The notes beneath the pieces were generated by a model. The model did no database searches. It was not told the DNA's origin and worked only from the letters and a program-made list of their open reading frames with translations. This document shows positions 21,001 through 30,310 of a DNA stretch of 64,000 bases, one piece after another. The stretch spans positions 1,488,001 to 1,552,000 of the forward strand of contig NZ_CP061304.1 in NCBI RefSeq assembly GCF_018687735.1, written 5' to 3'. How positions within the stretch are numbered: the stretch's first letter is position 1; each line of letters begins with the position of its first letter. The position numbers and the translations under genes are program-made. The stretch comes from Polynucleobacter sp. MG-5-Ahmo-C2. GTDB lineage: Bacteria > Pseudomonadota > Gammaproteobacteria > Burkholderiales > Burkholderiaceae.

Positions 21001-22239
21001 GGTATCTATGTGACTGCACAAGTGAAGAAGCTCACCTTGTTTGACCGTATTTGGCAGGACATAAACTTATCTGCAAACAATAAAAATATTGCCTGGAGGC
21101 TGCGCATTAATTCGCCACTGATTGCCGGTCAAGCTCAGTATCAAGCTCCCGATAAAACCTATACCAGTGGCTTAATCAGCGGTCATTTGAGTAGACTGAA
21201 GGTGCCAGATGAGTCCACCCTTGCGACAGATTCTAAGAACCTCAATTCAGATTCCGTCAAGCCTGCCCAACGGAATAGTGCTGGCAAAAGCAAGCTTTCA
21301 CCCAATGCCATTCCGAGTCTTGATTTAACCATCGATGATTTTAATTGGGCAAAAGCGCATCTCGGGCAAACCAAACTCAAAACAAAAACCAGCAATAATC
21401 TACTTAATATTGAGTCTATTCAATTTAATAATCCACAGGGAAGCTCCACCACCTCCGGCCAATGGATTGGTGCTAGTGCAAATCAACAAGAACACAGCAA
21501 CATCAACATTGACTTAGATGTTAAAGATGCCGGCAATATTATTGCCAACTGGAGCTCACAAAAATCGGTTGAAGGTGGCCAAGGAAAAATAACTGCTATT
21601 GCAGAGTGGGATGGCTCACCTTTTAATCCCAAATATGAGACTCTCACTGGCAAGGTCAATTTAAATCTTGAAAAAGGACGCTTGCTAGAAGTAAATACCA
21701 GTGGCGCTCAAATTCTGGACGTACTTAGCCTTCAAAGTCTATTTAGGTTTGCCACCCTAGACCTTCAAGGTAGTCTCGGCAATATCGTTAGCAAAGGCAC
21801 TCCCTTTAATACTATCAATGCAAATTTTGATATCAGCAACGGAATTGCCCAGACCAAGCAATTCACCATGAGCCTAGATCAAGCTAGAGTGGCTATGACA
21901 GGACAAATCAACGTCCCAAAACAAACTCAAGATCTGCGGGTCACCATTTTCCCGACGATTGATGCTACCGCCGGCTCCTTGGCGGCGTTCGCAATCAATC
22001 CTATTGTTGGATTAGGTGCATTGGTTGGACAGTACCTCATCACCAACCAAATCAACCGAAATCTACAATCTGATTATTTGGTGCAGGGGTCTTGGGATAA
22101 GCCAGAGGTTATTCCGCTGGATCAAAAAGGCCAGCCAATTGATGCTAAAACCTTAGATACGATACGAAGCAAAGATTTGCTAAAAGAGCAAACCAAGCCC
22201 GGCACTAACACCACCCCTACACCGAAACCGCAAACGTAA
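18094..22239 (+). CDS. YhdP family protein (AsmA/TamB-like phospholipid transport protein)
   Basis: Very large envelope protein, 1381 residues, with a basic N-terminus, one membrane anchor (LMLCSLVLTLLVVGHFGIRFIVW, about 30-52) and then a periplasmic body of repeating beta-strand segments, as in AsmA-like proteins. The start GADVTMDNLRVSWTGIRPDFEIDGLRF and the end SLQSLFRFATLDLQGSL ... AGSLAAFAINPIVGLGALVGQYL are typical of the YhdP (DUF3971) family, which helps carry phospholipids to the outer membrane in E. coli together with TamB and YdbH. A Pro/Thr/Lys-rich tail closes it. The amidase gene follows five bases later. Confidence 0.9.
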   Translation: MLQNIIPPRLKSLLAKRLKSSGGPWRKRALMLCSLVLTLLVVGHFGIRFIVWPQIEKSKASVEKLISARVGADVTMDNLRVSWTGIRPDFEIDGLRFNGPEHSKPLLQIQKIRGELSWTSFYHLAPYFHELYFEGAEIYGQRSSKGITSIAGIPIHGNSNDYGFEDWLLSQDKIEVNNVKLFWTDELEKKSLTSIEIQNLELSNGIRRHQASLKTITPWTNGPIEIKADFVHRLGGQAGNWRDWIGTIYWDLADLNLNQISKEFSLPLDTLEGMLSSKGKLKIDNGQADGGDAYIVADNLTIQLAKNEDAIALGRLETNLTQENDSGLISVTTKTFAWREMGGSHTEPLENISPMTFSWRPPGADGEIKEFGFSSPKILVEDVALFALNLPLSKKVHKWIKASHADGELQDLDIRWSESKSSLSTLNIPGGWFKSNKLDFSVSAKLINLSFVGIDKSMPSVSNLSGFIAGDQNQGSFFINSSDLELDINDLLADPKIKLDHANGEVSWSKKRGNWVVNAKKLALSNPEINTTLDISYLIGDPKKPDLMTLDMDFATANLTSAYRYLPLGMGKEARLYLSKAFSAGTTQKGKLHIKGDPNQVPFPNSGDGEFTLNLPIIGATYSPVPLLPSNQGVWSAFSNVNGVLAMQNSSLTVDVSQANYKGVGLSKFHAAIPNVSAKQLVLTAHGNAQGDAPQMLEYLFASPFGKKQNKLEKNLRVNGPLNLDLGLKVPLSGNDDTNVDLNLTLPGNKAQWANLPPLENLKGKIRITEINPEFEDVTANFLGGSLKISSSPSAIGKQNFTIAGDITAGFIKDYLVNTLKTESTSILEAMSGSAKYEGTLSFNKTGSETNLKFDLRDWASAAPAPAKKLMGAPMTGQVTFKTALSAQPGVNRLSWTGKIGDVYSVQGDINADDELRYALGIGAPANLTQPGFQLNLASNDLNLDAWLDFLKKQKQKSDATEGNDINPNGIYVTAQVKKLTLFDRIWQDINLSANNKNIAWRLRINSPLIAGQAQYQAPDKTYTSGLISGHLSRLKVPDESTLATDSKNLNSDSVKPAQRNSAGKSKLSPNAIPSLDLTIDDFNWAKAHLGQTKLKTKTSNNLLNIESIQFNNPQGSSTTSGQWIGASANQQEHSNINIDLDVKDAGNIIANWSSQKSVEGGQGKITAIAEWDGSPFNPKYETLTGKVNLNLEKGRLLEVNTSGAQILDVLSLQSLFRFATLDLQGSLGNIVSKGTPFNTINANFDISNGIAQTKQFTMSLDQARVAMTGQINVPKQTQDLRVTIFPTIDATAGSLAAFAINPIVGLGALVGQYLITNQINRNLQSDYLVQGSWDKPEVIPLDQKGQPIDAKTLDTIRSKDLLKEQTKPGTNTTPTPKPQT

Positions 22240-22244
22240 ACTTT

Positions 22245-23075
22245 ATGAGTAACACAAACCCCCTAGAACTCAAAATTGCCGGGGTTCAAATGGTGTCCAC
22301 TCCCGGGCTACAAGAGAATCTAGAAACGGCCAGTAGGCTGATTAAAACGGCAGCTCTAAATGGTGCGCAAGTTACCGTTCTGCCGGAGTACTTTTGCATC
22401 ATGGGACTAAAAGACACTGATAAGGTATCTGCCAGAGAAGTATTTGGAAGCGGGCCGATGCAAGAAAGGCTCGCGGCGATTGCTAAAGAAAATGGTATTT
22501 ATTTAGTCGCAGGGACAATTCCACTCGAAGCAAAAAATCCAAACAAAGTACTTAACACAACGCTGGTGTTTAACCCAGATGGTCAAAGGGTTGGACGCTA
22601 TGACAAGATTCATTTGTTCGGGTTTCAGACTAGCGCAGAGCGTTACCAGGAATCAGAAACCATTGAGGCCGGTGAAGAGCCTAGCATGGTCAAAATTACC
22701 ATCGACGGCGTAGAGTGGAAGCTTGGTCTGAGTATTTGCTATGACTTGCGCTTCCCAGAACTCTATCGCACCCTCGGGCAAGTGGATTGCCACATCATCC
22801 CTGCAGCATTCACATACACTACTGGCAAAGATCATTGGGAAATTCTATTACGTGCTCGCGCCATTGAAAATCAATGCTACGTTTTAGCTTCAGCGCAAGG
22901 CGGCACACATCAAAATCAAAGACGTACCTGGGGCAACACCATGCTAATTGATCCCTGGGGCACGGTCTTGAGCGCGCTCCCTGAAGGAGAAGGATTTATT
23001 TCAGGGGTTTTGAGCAAAGATAAATTAAACGAGGTACGCTCTAAGTTACCCGCGCTTGCGCACCGCAAGCTTTAA
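22245..23075 (+). CDS. Carbon-nitrogen hydrolase (Nit1/YbeM-type, probable deaminated glutathione amidase)
   Basis: Nitrilase-superfamily amidase, 276 residues. The catalytic triad is visible: Glu in [12 protein letters not shown], Lys in YDKIHLFGF and Cys in [13 protein letters not shown]. The last motif and the downstream [18 protein letters not shown] match the Nit1/Nit2 and YbeM branch; the annotation as an amidase acting on deaminated glutathione is from family knowledge and the exact substrate is unproven. It is sandwiched between the yhdP-like gene and tldD with tiny gaps, a linkage common in beta- and gammaproteobacteria. Confidence 0.88.
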   Translation: MSNTNPLELKIAGVQMVSTPGLQENLETASRLIKTAALNGAQVTVLPEYFCIMGLKDTDKVSAREVFGSGPMQERLAAIAKENGIYLVAGTIPLEAKNPNKVLNTTLVFNPDGQRVGRYDKIHLFGFQTSAERYQESETIEAGEEPSMVKITIDGVEWKLGLSICYDLRFPELYRTLGQVDCHIIPAAFTYTTGKDHWEILLRARAIENQCYVLASAQGGTHQNQRRTWGNTMLIDPWGTVLSALPEGEGFISGVLSKDKLNEVRSKLPALAHRKL

Positions 23076-23095
23076 AGAGAGATCTACCGAATCAC

Positions 23096-24586
23096 ATGAA
23101 TGCACCTGAAGCACTATTTCCAATCAATTGGACCAAAGCCAAAAAGCAGGGAGATCTTCTTAAATTAGCTAAATCTATTCTGCTTGAGCCTACCGGACTC
23201 TCAGAGCAAGATCTTCATAAGACATTTGGCAGCATGTTCGCTCATCGCCTAGATGATGCTGACTTGTACTTCCAGCATACCCGAAGTGAAAGCTGGAGCC
23301 TTGAAGAAGGCATTGTGAAATCAGGCAGCTTTAACATTGATCAGGGCGTTGGAGTGCGAGCAATTTACGGCGATAAAACTGCCTTTGCATACTCAGACGA
23401 AATTAATTTAGAAGCACTGAGCAAGGCCGCTAAAGCTACACGCGTGATTGGCCCAGAAGGTGGCAAACAGGCTGTTGCTAGCAAACTATTCAATCCACTA
23501 TCGAATAAGCTTTACTCTGATGTCAATCCCCTGGACTCATTACAGCCCAAAGAAAAGATTGCCCTCCTAGAAAGTATTGAGCGTCGCGCCAAAGCACGTG
23601 ATCCTCGCATCATTCAGGTAATGGCAAGTCTTGCAGGTGAATTTGATGTTGTCTTGGTTGTGCGTGCCGATGGCTTGCTGGCTGCGGATGTGCGACCGTT
23701 AGTACGCGTTTCAGTTCATGTCATTGCAGAACAAAATGGTCGACGTGAATCTGGATCTTCAGGTGGTGGCGCACGACATGATTACCATTATTTTGATACT
23801 GCCCTTATCAATCAATATGTAGATGAAGCAGTGGATGGCGCTTTGGTAAATCTCGAATCACGCCCTGCGCCTGCCGGCCCAATGACGGTTGTCATGGGTC
23901 CGGGTTGGCCTGGCGTTCTATTACACGAGGCCGTAGGACATGGCCTCGAAGGCGACTTTAATCGCAAAGGATCCTCAGCATTTGCTGGTCGCATTGGACA
24001 ACGCGTAGCTGCAAAAGGAGTGACTGTTGTTGATGACGGCACTCTTTCTGGACGCAGGGGCTCTCTTAATATCGATGACGAAGGTACGCCCACTCAATGC
24101 ACCACCTTAATTGAAGATGGGATTTTGAAGGGCTATATTCAGGACAGTCTGAATGCGCGCCTTATGAAAATGCCGCTGACCGGCAATGGTCGCCGGGAAA
24201 GTTTTGCGTCGCTACCAATGCCGCGCATGACCAACACTTATATGTTGGCCGGTAAAGATGACCCCCAAGAAATTGTTGCCAGCATCAAACGTGGCTTATA
24301 TGCAGTCAATTTTGGCGGGGGCCAAGTCGACATTACCAGCGGCAAATTCGTATTCTCGGCATCAGAAGCCTATTGGGTAGAAAACGGCAAAATCCAATAT
24401 CCCGTAAAGGGCGCCACTATTATTGGCAGCGGTCCAGAGTCCTTAAAACAGGTCTCTATGATTGGTAATGACCTCAAATTAGACGGCGGTATCGGGGTTT
24501 GCGGCAAGGAAGGGCAAAGTGTTCCTGTCGGGGTTGGGCAACCTACTTTGCGCATAGACAGCCTCACGGTCGGCGGAACTGCCTAA
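23096..24586 (+). CDS. tldD: Metalloprotease TldD
   Basis: Zinc peptidase subunit that acts with TldE (PmbA) on small unfolded peptides. 496 residues. The zinc motif HEAVGH appears in [21 protein letters not shown], with the upstream [16 protein letters not shown] region and the downstream [20 protein letters not shown] and [19 protein letters not shown] segments characteristic of TldD. The partner gene is not in this window. It follows the amidase by 20 bases and precedes aroG by 30. Confidence 0.96.
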   Translation: MNAPEALFPINWTKAKKQGDLLKLAKSILLEPTGLSEQDLHKTFGSMFAHRLDDADLYFQHTRSESWSLEEGIVKSGSFNIDQGVGVRAIYGDKTAFAYSDEINLEALSKAAKATRVIGPEGGKQAVASKLFNPLSNKLYSDVNPLDSLQPKEKIALLESIERRAKARDPRIIQVMASLAGEFDVVLVVRADGLLAADVRPLVRVSVHVIAEQNGRRESGSSGGGARHDYHYFDTALINQYVDEAVDGALVNLESRPAPAGPMTVVMGPGWPGVLLHEAVGHGLEGDFNRKGSSAFAGRIGQRVAAKGVTVVDDGTLSGRRGSLNIDDEGTPTQCTTLIEDGILKGYIQDSLNARLMKMPLTGNGRRESFASLPMPRMTNTYMLAGKDDPQEIVASIKRGLYAVNFGGGQVDITSGKFVFSASEAYWVENGKIQYPVKGATIIGSGPESLKQVSMIGNDLKLDGGIGVCGKEGQSVPVGVGQPTLRIDSLTVGGTA

Positions 24587-24616
24587 GATTGCTGAATTAC
24601 GGCTTAAAATAGTTGC

Positions 24617-25741
24617 ATGAGCCAACAAACCACTAATTCCACCAATTGGTACTCCGCCGTTGACAAAACGTCGGATACCGACGATCAACGCATTGATAAG
24701 ATTGCCGTTCTGCCCCCGCCAGAGCACTTGATTCGCTTTTTCCCAATTTCGGGAACCCCAACTGAAGCTCTAATTAGCAAAACGCGTAAAAAGATTCGCG
24801 ACATTATTCATGGCAAAGATGACCGCTTGCTCGTCATCATTGGGCCCTGCTCTATTCATGATCCACGTGCAGCGCTCGAATATTGTCAACGCCTTTTAGT
24901 CGAGCGTGAACGCTTTGCTGGCGAATTAGAAATTGTGATGCGCGTCTATTTTGAGAAACCTCGCACTACAGTTGGATGGAAAGGCCTCATTAACGACCCT
25001 TACTTGGATGAGAGCTACCGTATTGAAGAAGGTCTGCGTCTTGCACGTCAAGTCCTAATGGAAATCAATCGCCTTGGTATGCCAGCAGGTAGCGAGTTCC
25101 TTGATGTTATTTCCCCGCAATATATTGCCGACCTCATCTCTTGGGGTGCAATTGGGGCGCGTACCACTGAAAGTCAAGTTCACCGTGAGCTTGCCTCTGG
25201 TTTGTCTGCACCTATCGGATTTAAGAACGGCACTGATGGCAATATCAAGATTGCTACAGATGCTATTCAAGCGGCGAGTCGTCCACACCACTTCCTGTCC
25301 GTTCACAAGAACGGCCAAGTAGCGGTTGTAGAAACCAAGGGCAACAAAGACTGTCACGTCATTTTGCGTGGCGGCAAAGAGCCCAACTACGAAGCTCAGC
25401 ATGTGCAGGCAGCTTGCGCTGAGCTAACAGCAGCAAAGCTTCCAGCTAGCTTGATGGTTGACTTATCGCACGCCAACTCTAGCAAGAAGCATGAGCGCCA
25501 AATTATTGTCGCTGACGATATTGCCCAGCAAATTGAGTCTGGTTCACATCAGATTTTTGGTGTGATGGTAGAGAGCCATCTGAATGACGGCGCGCAGAAA
25601 TTTACACCTGGAAAAGATGATCCAAGCAAACTGGAATATGGCAAGAGCATTACTGATGCCTGTATTGATTGGGATGATTCATTGAAAGTGCTTGAGCGTT
25701 TAGCGACTGCTGTAAAGAAACGCCGAAGTAAGAAAAAATAA
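24617..25741 (+). CDS. aroG: 3-deoxy-7-phosphoheptulonate synthase (DAHP synthase, class I)
   Basis: First enzyme of the shikimate pathway, condensing PEP and erythrose 4-phosphate. 374 residues of the AroF/G/H type I-alpha family: LLVIIGPCSIHDPRAALEY, MRVYFEKPRTTVGWKGLINDPYLD, GARTTESQVHRELASGLSAPIGFKNGTDG and VDLSHANSSK are conserved substrate- and metal-binding segments. Which amino acid inhibits it cannot be decided from sequence alone, so the letter G is conventional. The C-terminus is very basic (KKRRSKKK). A terminator follows, overlapping the end of the opposing gene. Confidence 0.95.
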   Translation: MSQQTTNSTNWYSAVDKTSDTDDQRIDKIAVLPPPEHLIRFFPISGTPTEALISKTRKKIRDIIHGKDDRLLVIIGPCSIHDPRAALEYCQRLLVERERFAGELEIVMRVYFEKPRTTVGWKGLINDPYLDESYRIEEGLRLARQVLMEINRLGMPAGSEFLDVISPQYIADLISWGAIGARTTESQVHRELASGLSAPIGFKNGTDGNIKIATDAIQAASRPHHFLSVHKNGQVAVVETKGNKDCHVILRGGKEPNYEAQHVQAACAELTAAKLPASLMVDLSHANSSKKHERQIIVADDIAQQIESGSHQIFGVMVESHLNDGAQKFTPGKDDPSKLEYGKSITDACIDWDDSLKVLERLATAVKKRRSKKK

Positions 25742-25766
25742 TACGAGCAGCAATCATGACAAAACT

Positions 25767-25799
25767 AAAAGAGGCTAATTTATTTGGTCTCTTTTTTTT
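25767..25799 (+). terminator. Rho-independent terminator of aroG
   Basis: Stem GAGGCTAA paired with TTGGTCTC (25771-25792, two G-T pairs) flanked by AAAA and followed by an eight-T run (25792-25799). The stem and T run overlap the last codons and stop of the adenosyltransferase gene on the other strand, so one sequence serves as coding DNA and terminator. Confidence 0.7.
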
Positions 25800-26349
25800 C
25801 GTGCTTCCAAAGTACATCTGTACCACCAGCCGCGCGATTGAGAATGCGTGACAGCACAAACAATAAATCAGATAAACGATTGACGTACTGACGAGGTGAG
25901 TCATATAAAGGCTCGGCCCATCCTAAGCGGACAATTGAGCGCTCTGCTCTTCTGCAAACCGTGCGACATACGTGCGCTTGTGCAGCAGCACGAGTGCCGC
26001 CGGGCAAAATAAATTCAGTTAACGGGGGGAGCTGTTTGTTGTACTTTTCTAGCCAAATATCCAATTGAGCAACATGGTCTGGATTTAGTAGCTTGTAATT
26101 AGGAATACAAAGCTCGCCACCCAAGTCGAATAAATCATGCTGCACCTGCAAAAAAAGCTCTTTTAGCTCAAGGGCAATGCCCTCTGGGATCTCCTCAGTC
26201 ATCAAAACACCGATTTCTGAGTTCAATTCATCGACGTCGCCCATGGCGCAAATCCGCAAATGATCCTTCTCAACGCGACTTCCATCACCCAAGCCAGTCA
26301 TTCCAGCATCACCCGTTCTAGTGGCGATTTTTGATAGTCGATTTCCCAT
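25780..26349 (-). CDS. Cob(I)yrinic acid a,c-diamide / cobalamin adenosyltransferase, PduO type
   Basis: Attaches the adenosyl group of ATP to Co(I) corrinoids, forming adenosylcobalamin. The ATP-binding N-terminus KIATRTGDAGMTGLGDGSRVEKD, the region MGDVDELNSEIGVL and the C-terminal RTVCRRAERSIVRL ... YVNRLSDLLFVLSRILNR are hallmarks of the PduO/MMAB family. I place the start at the ATG at 26349 (MGNRLSK, 189 residues); the frame stays open for 12 more codons but these are not conserved and lie within 20 bases of glcD. No other cobalamin gene is nearby. Confidence 0.93.
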   Translation of the reverse strand: MGNRLSKIATRTGDAGMTGLGDGSRVEKDHLRICAMGDVDELNSEIGVLMTEEIPEGIALELKELFLQVQHDLFDLGGELCIPNYKLLNPDHVAQLDIWLEKYNKQLPPLTEFILPGGTRAAAQAHVCRTVCRRAERSIVRLGWAEPLYDSPRQYVNRLSDLLFVLSRILNRAAGGTDVLWKHEKKETK

Positions 26350-26367
26350 GAGCTTAATTATAGGTAA

Positions 26368-27882
26368 ATGGCTAAAATGATTCATATGAATATGGTGACC
26401 CCGCCCCCCGATCTGGCCGCTATTAGCGCGCTTCAGTCAAAACTGGTTTCGGCCTTGCGTCCAATCCTTCCTGAGCACGCCCTGCTTTGGGAGCCTGAAG
26501 ACACGATTCCCTATGAATGTGATGGTTTAGCTGCCTATAAGCGTATGCCTTTGGCGGTAGCCCTCCCAGAAACAGAAGAGCAAGTTGCCCAAATCCTTAA
26601 AATTTGCTTTGCAATGCAAATCCCAGTGGTTCCAAGAGGATCTGGAACGGGGCTAGCAGGTGGGGCCATGCCAATCTCACAAGGTTTGGTGCTATCGCTT
26701 GCAAAGCTCAAGAAAATTCTGAGTATTGACCCATTTACTCGCACTGCAGTTGTTCAGCCTGGAGTTCGCAACTTAGCTATCTCTGATGCCGTTGCCCACC
26801 TAGGTCTTTACTACGCTCCCGACCCCTCATCACAAATTGCTTGTTCTATTGGCGGTAACGTCAATGAAAACTCGGGCGGCGTGCACTGCCTCAAATACGG
26901 CCTCACCCTGCACAATGTTCTACGCGTGCGCGGGATCTTAATGAATGGTGAAATTGTTGAATTCGGCAGCCTGGCACCAGATTCTCCTGGTTTAGATTTG
27001 CTCGCCATTGTTCTAGGCAGCGAAGGCATGCTTGCGGTCGTCACTGAAGTTACAGTGAAGTTGGTTGCCAAGCCAAAACTAGCGCGCGTCATTATGGCTA
27101 GTTTTGACGATATTGAAAAAGGTGGGAATGCAGTTGCCGCAATCATCGCTGCCGGCATTATTCCTGCAGGCTTAGAGATGATGGATCAAGCCACTACAAG
27201 AGCAGTAGAGGAATTTGTAAATGCAGGCTATGACCTAGAGGCGGCAGCCATTTTGCTTTGCGAATCGGATGGCACACCCGAAGAAGTTGCCGAAGAAATT
27301 GAGCGCATGACTAAAGTGCTTGAACAATCTGGCGCTAGCGGTATTCGTATTTCTAGAGACGAAACTGAACGACTGAAGTTTTGGAGTGGTCGCAAAAATG
27401 CCTTCCCGGCCGCAGGACGCATAGCGCCTGACTACTACTGCATGGATGGCACCATTCCGCGCCGTCATATTGCAACCTTGCTGAAGCGTATTCAGGGCAT
27501 GGAAAAAAAGTATGGCTTAGGCTGCTTGAATGTATTCCATGCTGGTGATGGCAATATGCATCCTTTAATTTTGTTTAATGGTGCCGATGAAGAAGAATGG
27601 CATCGTGCTGAAGAATTTGGCACTGAGATTTTAGAAGCCTGCGTTGAGCTTGGAGGCACAATTACTGGCGAACATGGGGTTGGTATCGAAAAGATTAACA
27701 CTATGTGTGTGCAGTTTGGCGAGGGTGAACGCGAATCTTTCTGGGGCGTTAAAGCCGCATTTGACCCAGAAAAACTCCTCAATCCCGATAAAGCTATTCC
27801 AACATTAAGTCGCTGTGCTGAATATGGCCGCATGCGCATTAGTGGAGGCAAATTGCCGCATCCAGAATTGGAACGTTTTTAA
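26368..27882 (+). CDS. glcD: Glycolate oxidase subunit GlcD (FAD-linked)
   Basis: FAD-binding catalytic subunit of the membrane-associated glycolate dehydrogenase that oxidises glycolate to glyoxylate. The FAD-binding type 4 motif VPRGSGTGLAGGAMPISQGLVLSLAKL is near residue 90, CSIGGNVNENSGGVHCLKYG follows, and the C-terminal FAD-linked oxidase domain carries NVFHAGDGNMHP and GGTITGEHGVGIEK. 504 residues from the first ATG; two further in-frame ATGs (26377, 26386) are alternatives. The stop overlaps the glcE start by one base (TAATG). Confidence 0.95.
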   Translation: MAKMIHMNMVTPPPDLAAISALQSKLVSALRPILPEHALLWEPEDTIPYECDGLAAYKRMPLAVALPETEEQVAQILKICFAMQIPVVPRGSGTGLAGGAMPISQGLVLSLAKLKKILSIDPFTRTAVVQPGVRNLAISDAVAHLGLYYAPDPSSQIACSIGGNVNENSGGVHCLKYGLTLHNVLRVRGILMNGEIVEFGSLAPDSPGLDLLAIVLGSEGMLAVVTEVTVKLVAKPKLARVIMASFDDIEKGGNAVAAIIAAGIIPAGLEMMDQATTRAVEEFVNAGYDLEAAAILLCESDGTPEEVAEEIERMTKVLEQSGASGIRISRDETERLKFWSGRKNAFPAAGRIAPDYYCMDGTIPRRHIATLLKRIQGMEKKYGLGCLNVFHAGDGNMHPLILFNGADEEEWHRAEEFGTEILEACVELGGTITGEHGVGIEKINTMCVQFGEGERESFWGVKAAFDPEKLLNPDKAIPTLSRCAEYGRMRISGGKLPHPELERF

Positions 27883-29024
27883 TGAATGCTACCAATCCCA
27901 TCATTGAGGCATTTCGTGAGCAAATCCTGAATGCAGCAAAAAATAAAACACAACTCTCCATTGAGGGTGGCAGTACAAAATCTTGGTATGGAAATACCAA
28001 TACGCATACCAAGCTAGATACCCGCTCTTACTCAGGCATTCTGGAATATCAACCAGAAGAATTAGTCATCACGGCCTGTGCAGGTACGCCATTAAAAGAA
28101 ATTGAGGCGGCTCTTCACGAAAAAAATCAGATGCTCGCGTTTGATCCGCCACACTTTGGTGAACATGCCACTTTTGGTGGCGCCATTGCAGTTGGCTTGG
28201 CTGGTCCGGGTCGTATTAGCGCTGGCAACTTGCGAGATTTTGTTTTGGGTGCGCGCATTCTTGATGGCAAAGGTCAGGATTTAACTTTTGGCGGACAGGT
28301 GATGAAAAACGTAGCAGGCTATGACGTATCACGCTTGATGCCGGGCTCTATGGGCACCCTGTCACTGTTACTAGAGGCGTCTGTAAAGGTGCTACCCAAA
28401 CCAGCTGCGACTGCAACACTACGTTGCCACATCTCTCAAGAAAAAGCATTGCGCACTTTAAATGAGTGGGCCGGTCAACCACTGCCACTCTCTGCAAGTT
28501 GCTGGATTGGCAATGCTACTGACGAAGGTCAATTAACCATTCGTTTAGCAGGCGCAGCAGCAGCCATCAAGGCGGCTATTCCTTTGATGAGCTCCTTGGT
28601 AAATGCAAGTGAAATAGATCCTCAATCTGCAGAAATATTCTGGAATAGCTTGCGCGAACATCGGCTGTCGGAATTTGAAAATCTCGCTGCCGATCAAACG
28701 CTTTATCGCTTAGCTTTACCTGCAGCCTGTGGACCTCTTTCTATTCCAGGTGTAAATAATGAAGTTGTCTTGGAATGGCATGGCCAACAGCGCTGGATTA
28801 AAGCGCCTGGTGATGAAGCTACATTCAGCTTAATGAAACAACTCGCATCAAGCCATGGCGGACATGCAATGCGCTTTAAACAGGGCGCTGATGTTAATCC
28901 TGCGTTTCAGCGCTTTACGTTGCTTAATGAGCAGGCCCACTCTCAAGCCCTCGAACTTGTACAAGAGCGCCTAAGATCTGCATTTGATCCTGCCGGCGTA
29001 TTTGCAACCAAACGTCTTCCATAA
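27882..29024 (+). CDS. glcE: Glycolate oxidase subunit GlcE
   Basis: Second FAD-binding subunit of glycolate oxidase, 380 residues. It has only the PCMH-type FAD domain: the GlcE-typical SGILEYQPEELVITACAGTPLKEIEAALHEKNQMLAFDPPHFGE is followed by TFGGAIAVGLAGPGRISAGNLRDFVLGARILDGKG and FGGQVMKNVAGYDVSRLMPGSMGTL. Start and stop are tightly coupled with glcD (one-base overlap) and glcF (eight-base gap), supporting a three-subunit complex made from one mRNA. Confidence 0.94.
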   Translation: MNATNPIIEAFREQILNAAKNKTQLSIEGGSTKSWYGNTNTHTKLDTRSYSGILEYQPEELVITACAGTPLKEIEAALHEKNQMLAFDPPHFGEHATFGGAIAVGLAGPGRISAGNLRDFVLGARILDGKGQDLTFGGQVMKNVAGYDVSRLMPGSMGTLSLLLEASVKVLPKPAATATLRCHISQEKALRTLNEWAGQPLPLSASCWIGNATDEGQLTIRLAGAAAAIKAAIPLMSSLVNASEIDPQSAEIFWNSLREHRLSEFENLAADQTLYRLALPAACGPLSIPGVNNEVVLEWHGQQRWIKAPGDEATFSLMKQLASSHGGHAMRFKQGADVNPAFQRFTLLNEQAHSQALELVQERLRSAFDPAGVFATKRLP

Positions 29025-29032
29025 GTAACTCT

Positions 29033-30310
29033 ATGTACACTCAACTTGCCCCCCAATTTGCCAATACTCCAGAGGGAATAGAGGCGGCTAGTATTCTGGG
29101 TAAATGTGTTCACTGCGGTTTTTGCACTGCTACTTGCCCAACTTACCAGATACTGGGTGATGAGCTCGATGGCCCACGTGGTCGCATCTACCTCATCAAG
29201 CAAATGGCCGAAGGTTTAGCACCCACAGAAAAAACCCGTACCCACTTAGATCGCTGTCTTTCTTGTCGCAATTGCGAAAGCACCTGCCCTAGTGGTGTGC
29301 AATACGGCAACTTAGTCGATATTGGTCGTAAATGGGCAGAAGACAATAGCCCATTGCGCCCACTTGGTGAGCGTCTTACTCGTTGGGCGCTAAAAGAAGG
29401 TCTGACTAAACCAGCATTATTTAATTCGGCAATGGCTCTAGGTCGTCTAGTACGCCCACTCATGCCAAGCGGCATTAAACGCAAAATTCCAGAAGCCAGA
29501 AATAAGGCTTTGAGCAACTCAACTGATCCTTATGCCAGACCGACAACTGGACACGCTCGCAAAATGCTCATTCTGGAGGGCTGTGTTCAACCGGGGATGT
29601 TGCCAAATATCAATTCAGCAACTGCACGCGTTTTAGATGCGCTAAAGATCCAATTGATTAGCGCTCCAAATGCTACCTGTTGTGGTGCCCTGCGCTACCA
29701 CTTAAATGATCAAGCAGGTGGTCTAGAGAACGCCAAGCAAAACATGGATGCTTGGTGGCCTTTAGTTGAAAGCGGTGTTGAGGCGATCGTCATGACCGCC
29801 TCCGGCTGTGGTGTTATGGTCAAGGATTATGGTCATCTATTTGCCAATGACCCCGCCTATGCAACTAAGGCTAAAAAGATTTCTCACTTGACTAAAGATA
29901 TCTCCGAGATATTGCCAAGCTTTCAGAATGAATTAATTCAACTCGTTGGCATAGATCAAAAGCCGGGCGTGGTTTATCACCCACCCTGCACGTTGCAACA
30001 TGGTCAACAAATCCGTGGCAAGGTGGAAGGCTTGTTATCAAGCCTTGGTATTGGCGTCCGCCTGTGCGCTGATAGTCATTTGTGCTGTGGATCTGCGGGT
30101 ACTTATTCAATAACCCAGCCTGAGCTATCGGAGCAGCTTCGCAAGAATAAGTTGGATCATTTACATGCAGCTTGTGAAGCATCAGGGGCAGAAGTCATTG
30201 TGTCCGGCAATATTGGCTGTATTACGCATCTTCAGCAAGAAGATAAGCCAGTGCTACATTGGATTGAACTCGTAGACCAATTAATCAGCAAATCCTTTAA
30301 GGCCCAATGA
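29033..30310 (+). CDS. glcF: Glycolate oxidase iron-sulfur subunit GlcF
   Basis: Iron-sulfur subunit that passes electrons from GlcD/GlcE towards quinone. 425 residues. Two 4Fe-4S motifs are visible: CVHCGFCTATCPTY (near residue 27) and CLSCRNCESTCPSG (near residue 77). Two CCG (cysteine-rich) domains follow, shown by CCGALRYH and YHPPCTLQH ... CCGSAGTYSITQP. The stop overlaps the next gene by four bases (ATGA). Confidence 0.95.
   Translation: MYTQLAPQFANTPEGIEAASILGKCVHCGFCTATCPTYQILGDELDGPRGRIYLIKQMAEGLAPTEKTRTHLDRCLSCRNCESTCPSGVQYGNLVDIGRKWAEDNSPLRPLGERLTRWALKEGLTKPALFNSAMALGRLVRPLMPSGIKRKIPEARNKALSNSTDPYARPTTGHARKMLILEGCVQPGMLPNINSATARVLDALKIQLISAPNATCCGALRYHLNDQAGGLENAKQNMDAWWPLVESGVEAIVMTASGCGVMVKDYGHLFANDPAYATKAKKISHLTKDISEILPSFQNELIQLVGIDQKPGVVYHPPCTLQHGQQIRGKVEGLLSSLGIGVRLCADSHLCCGSAGTYSITQPELSEQLRKNKLDHLHAACEASGAEVIVSGNIGCITHLQQEDKPVLHWIELVDQLISKSFKAQ

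Noticed and set aside
29033..30310. GlcF-like protein could instead be an LldE/GlpC-type iron-sulfur subunit
   Set aside because: Immediate coupling to glcD and glcE and the GlcF-type length and order of 4Fe-4S and CCG motifs make the glycolate oxidase assignment the better one.
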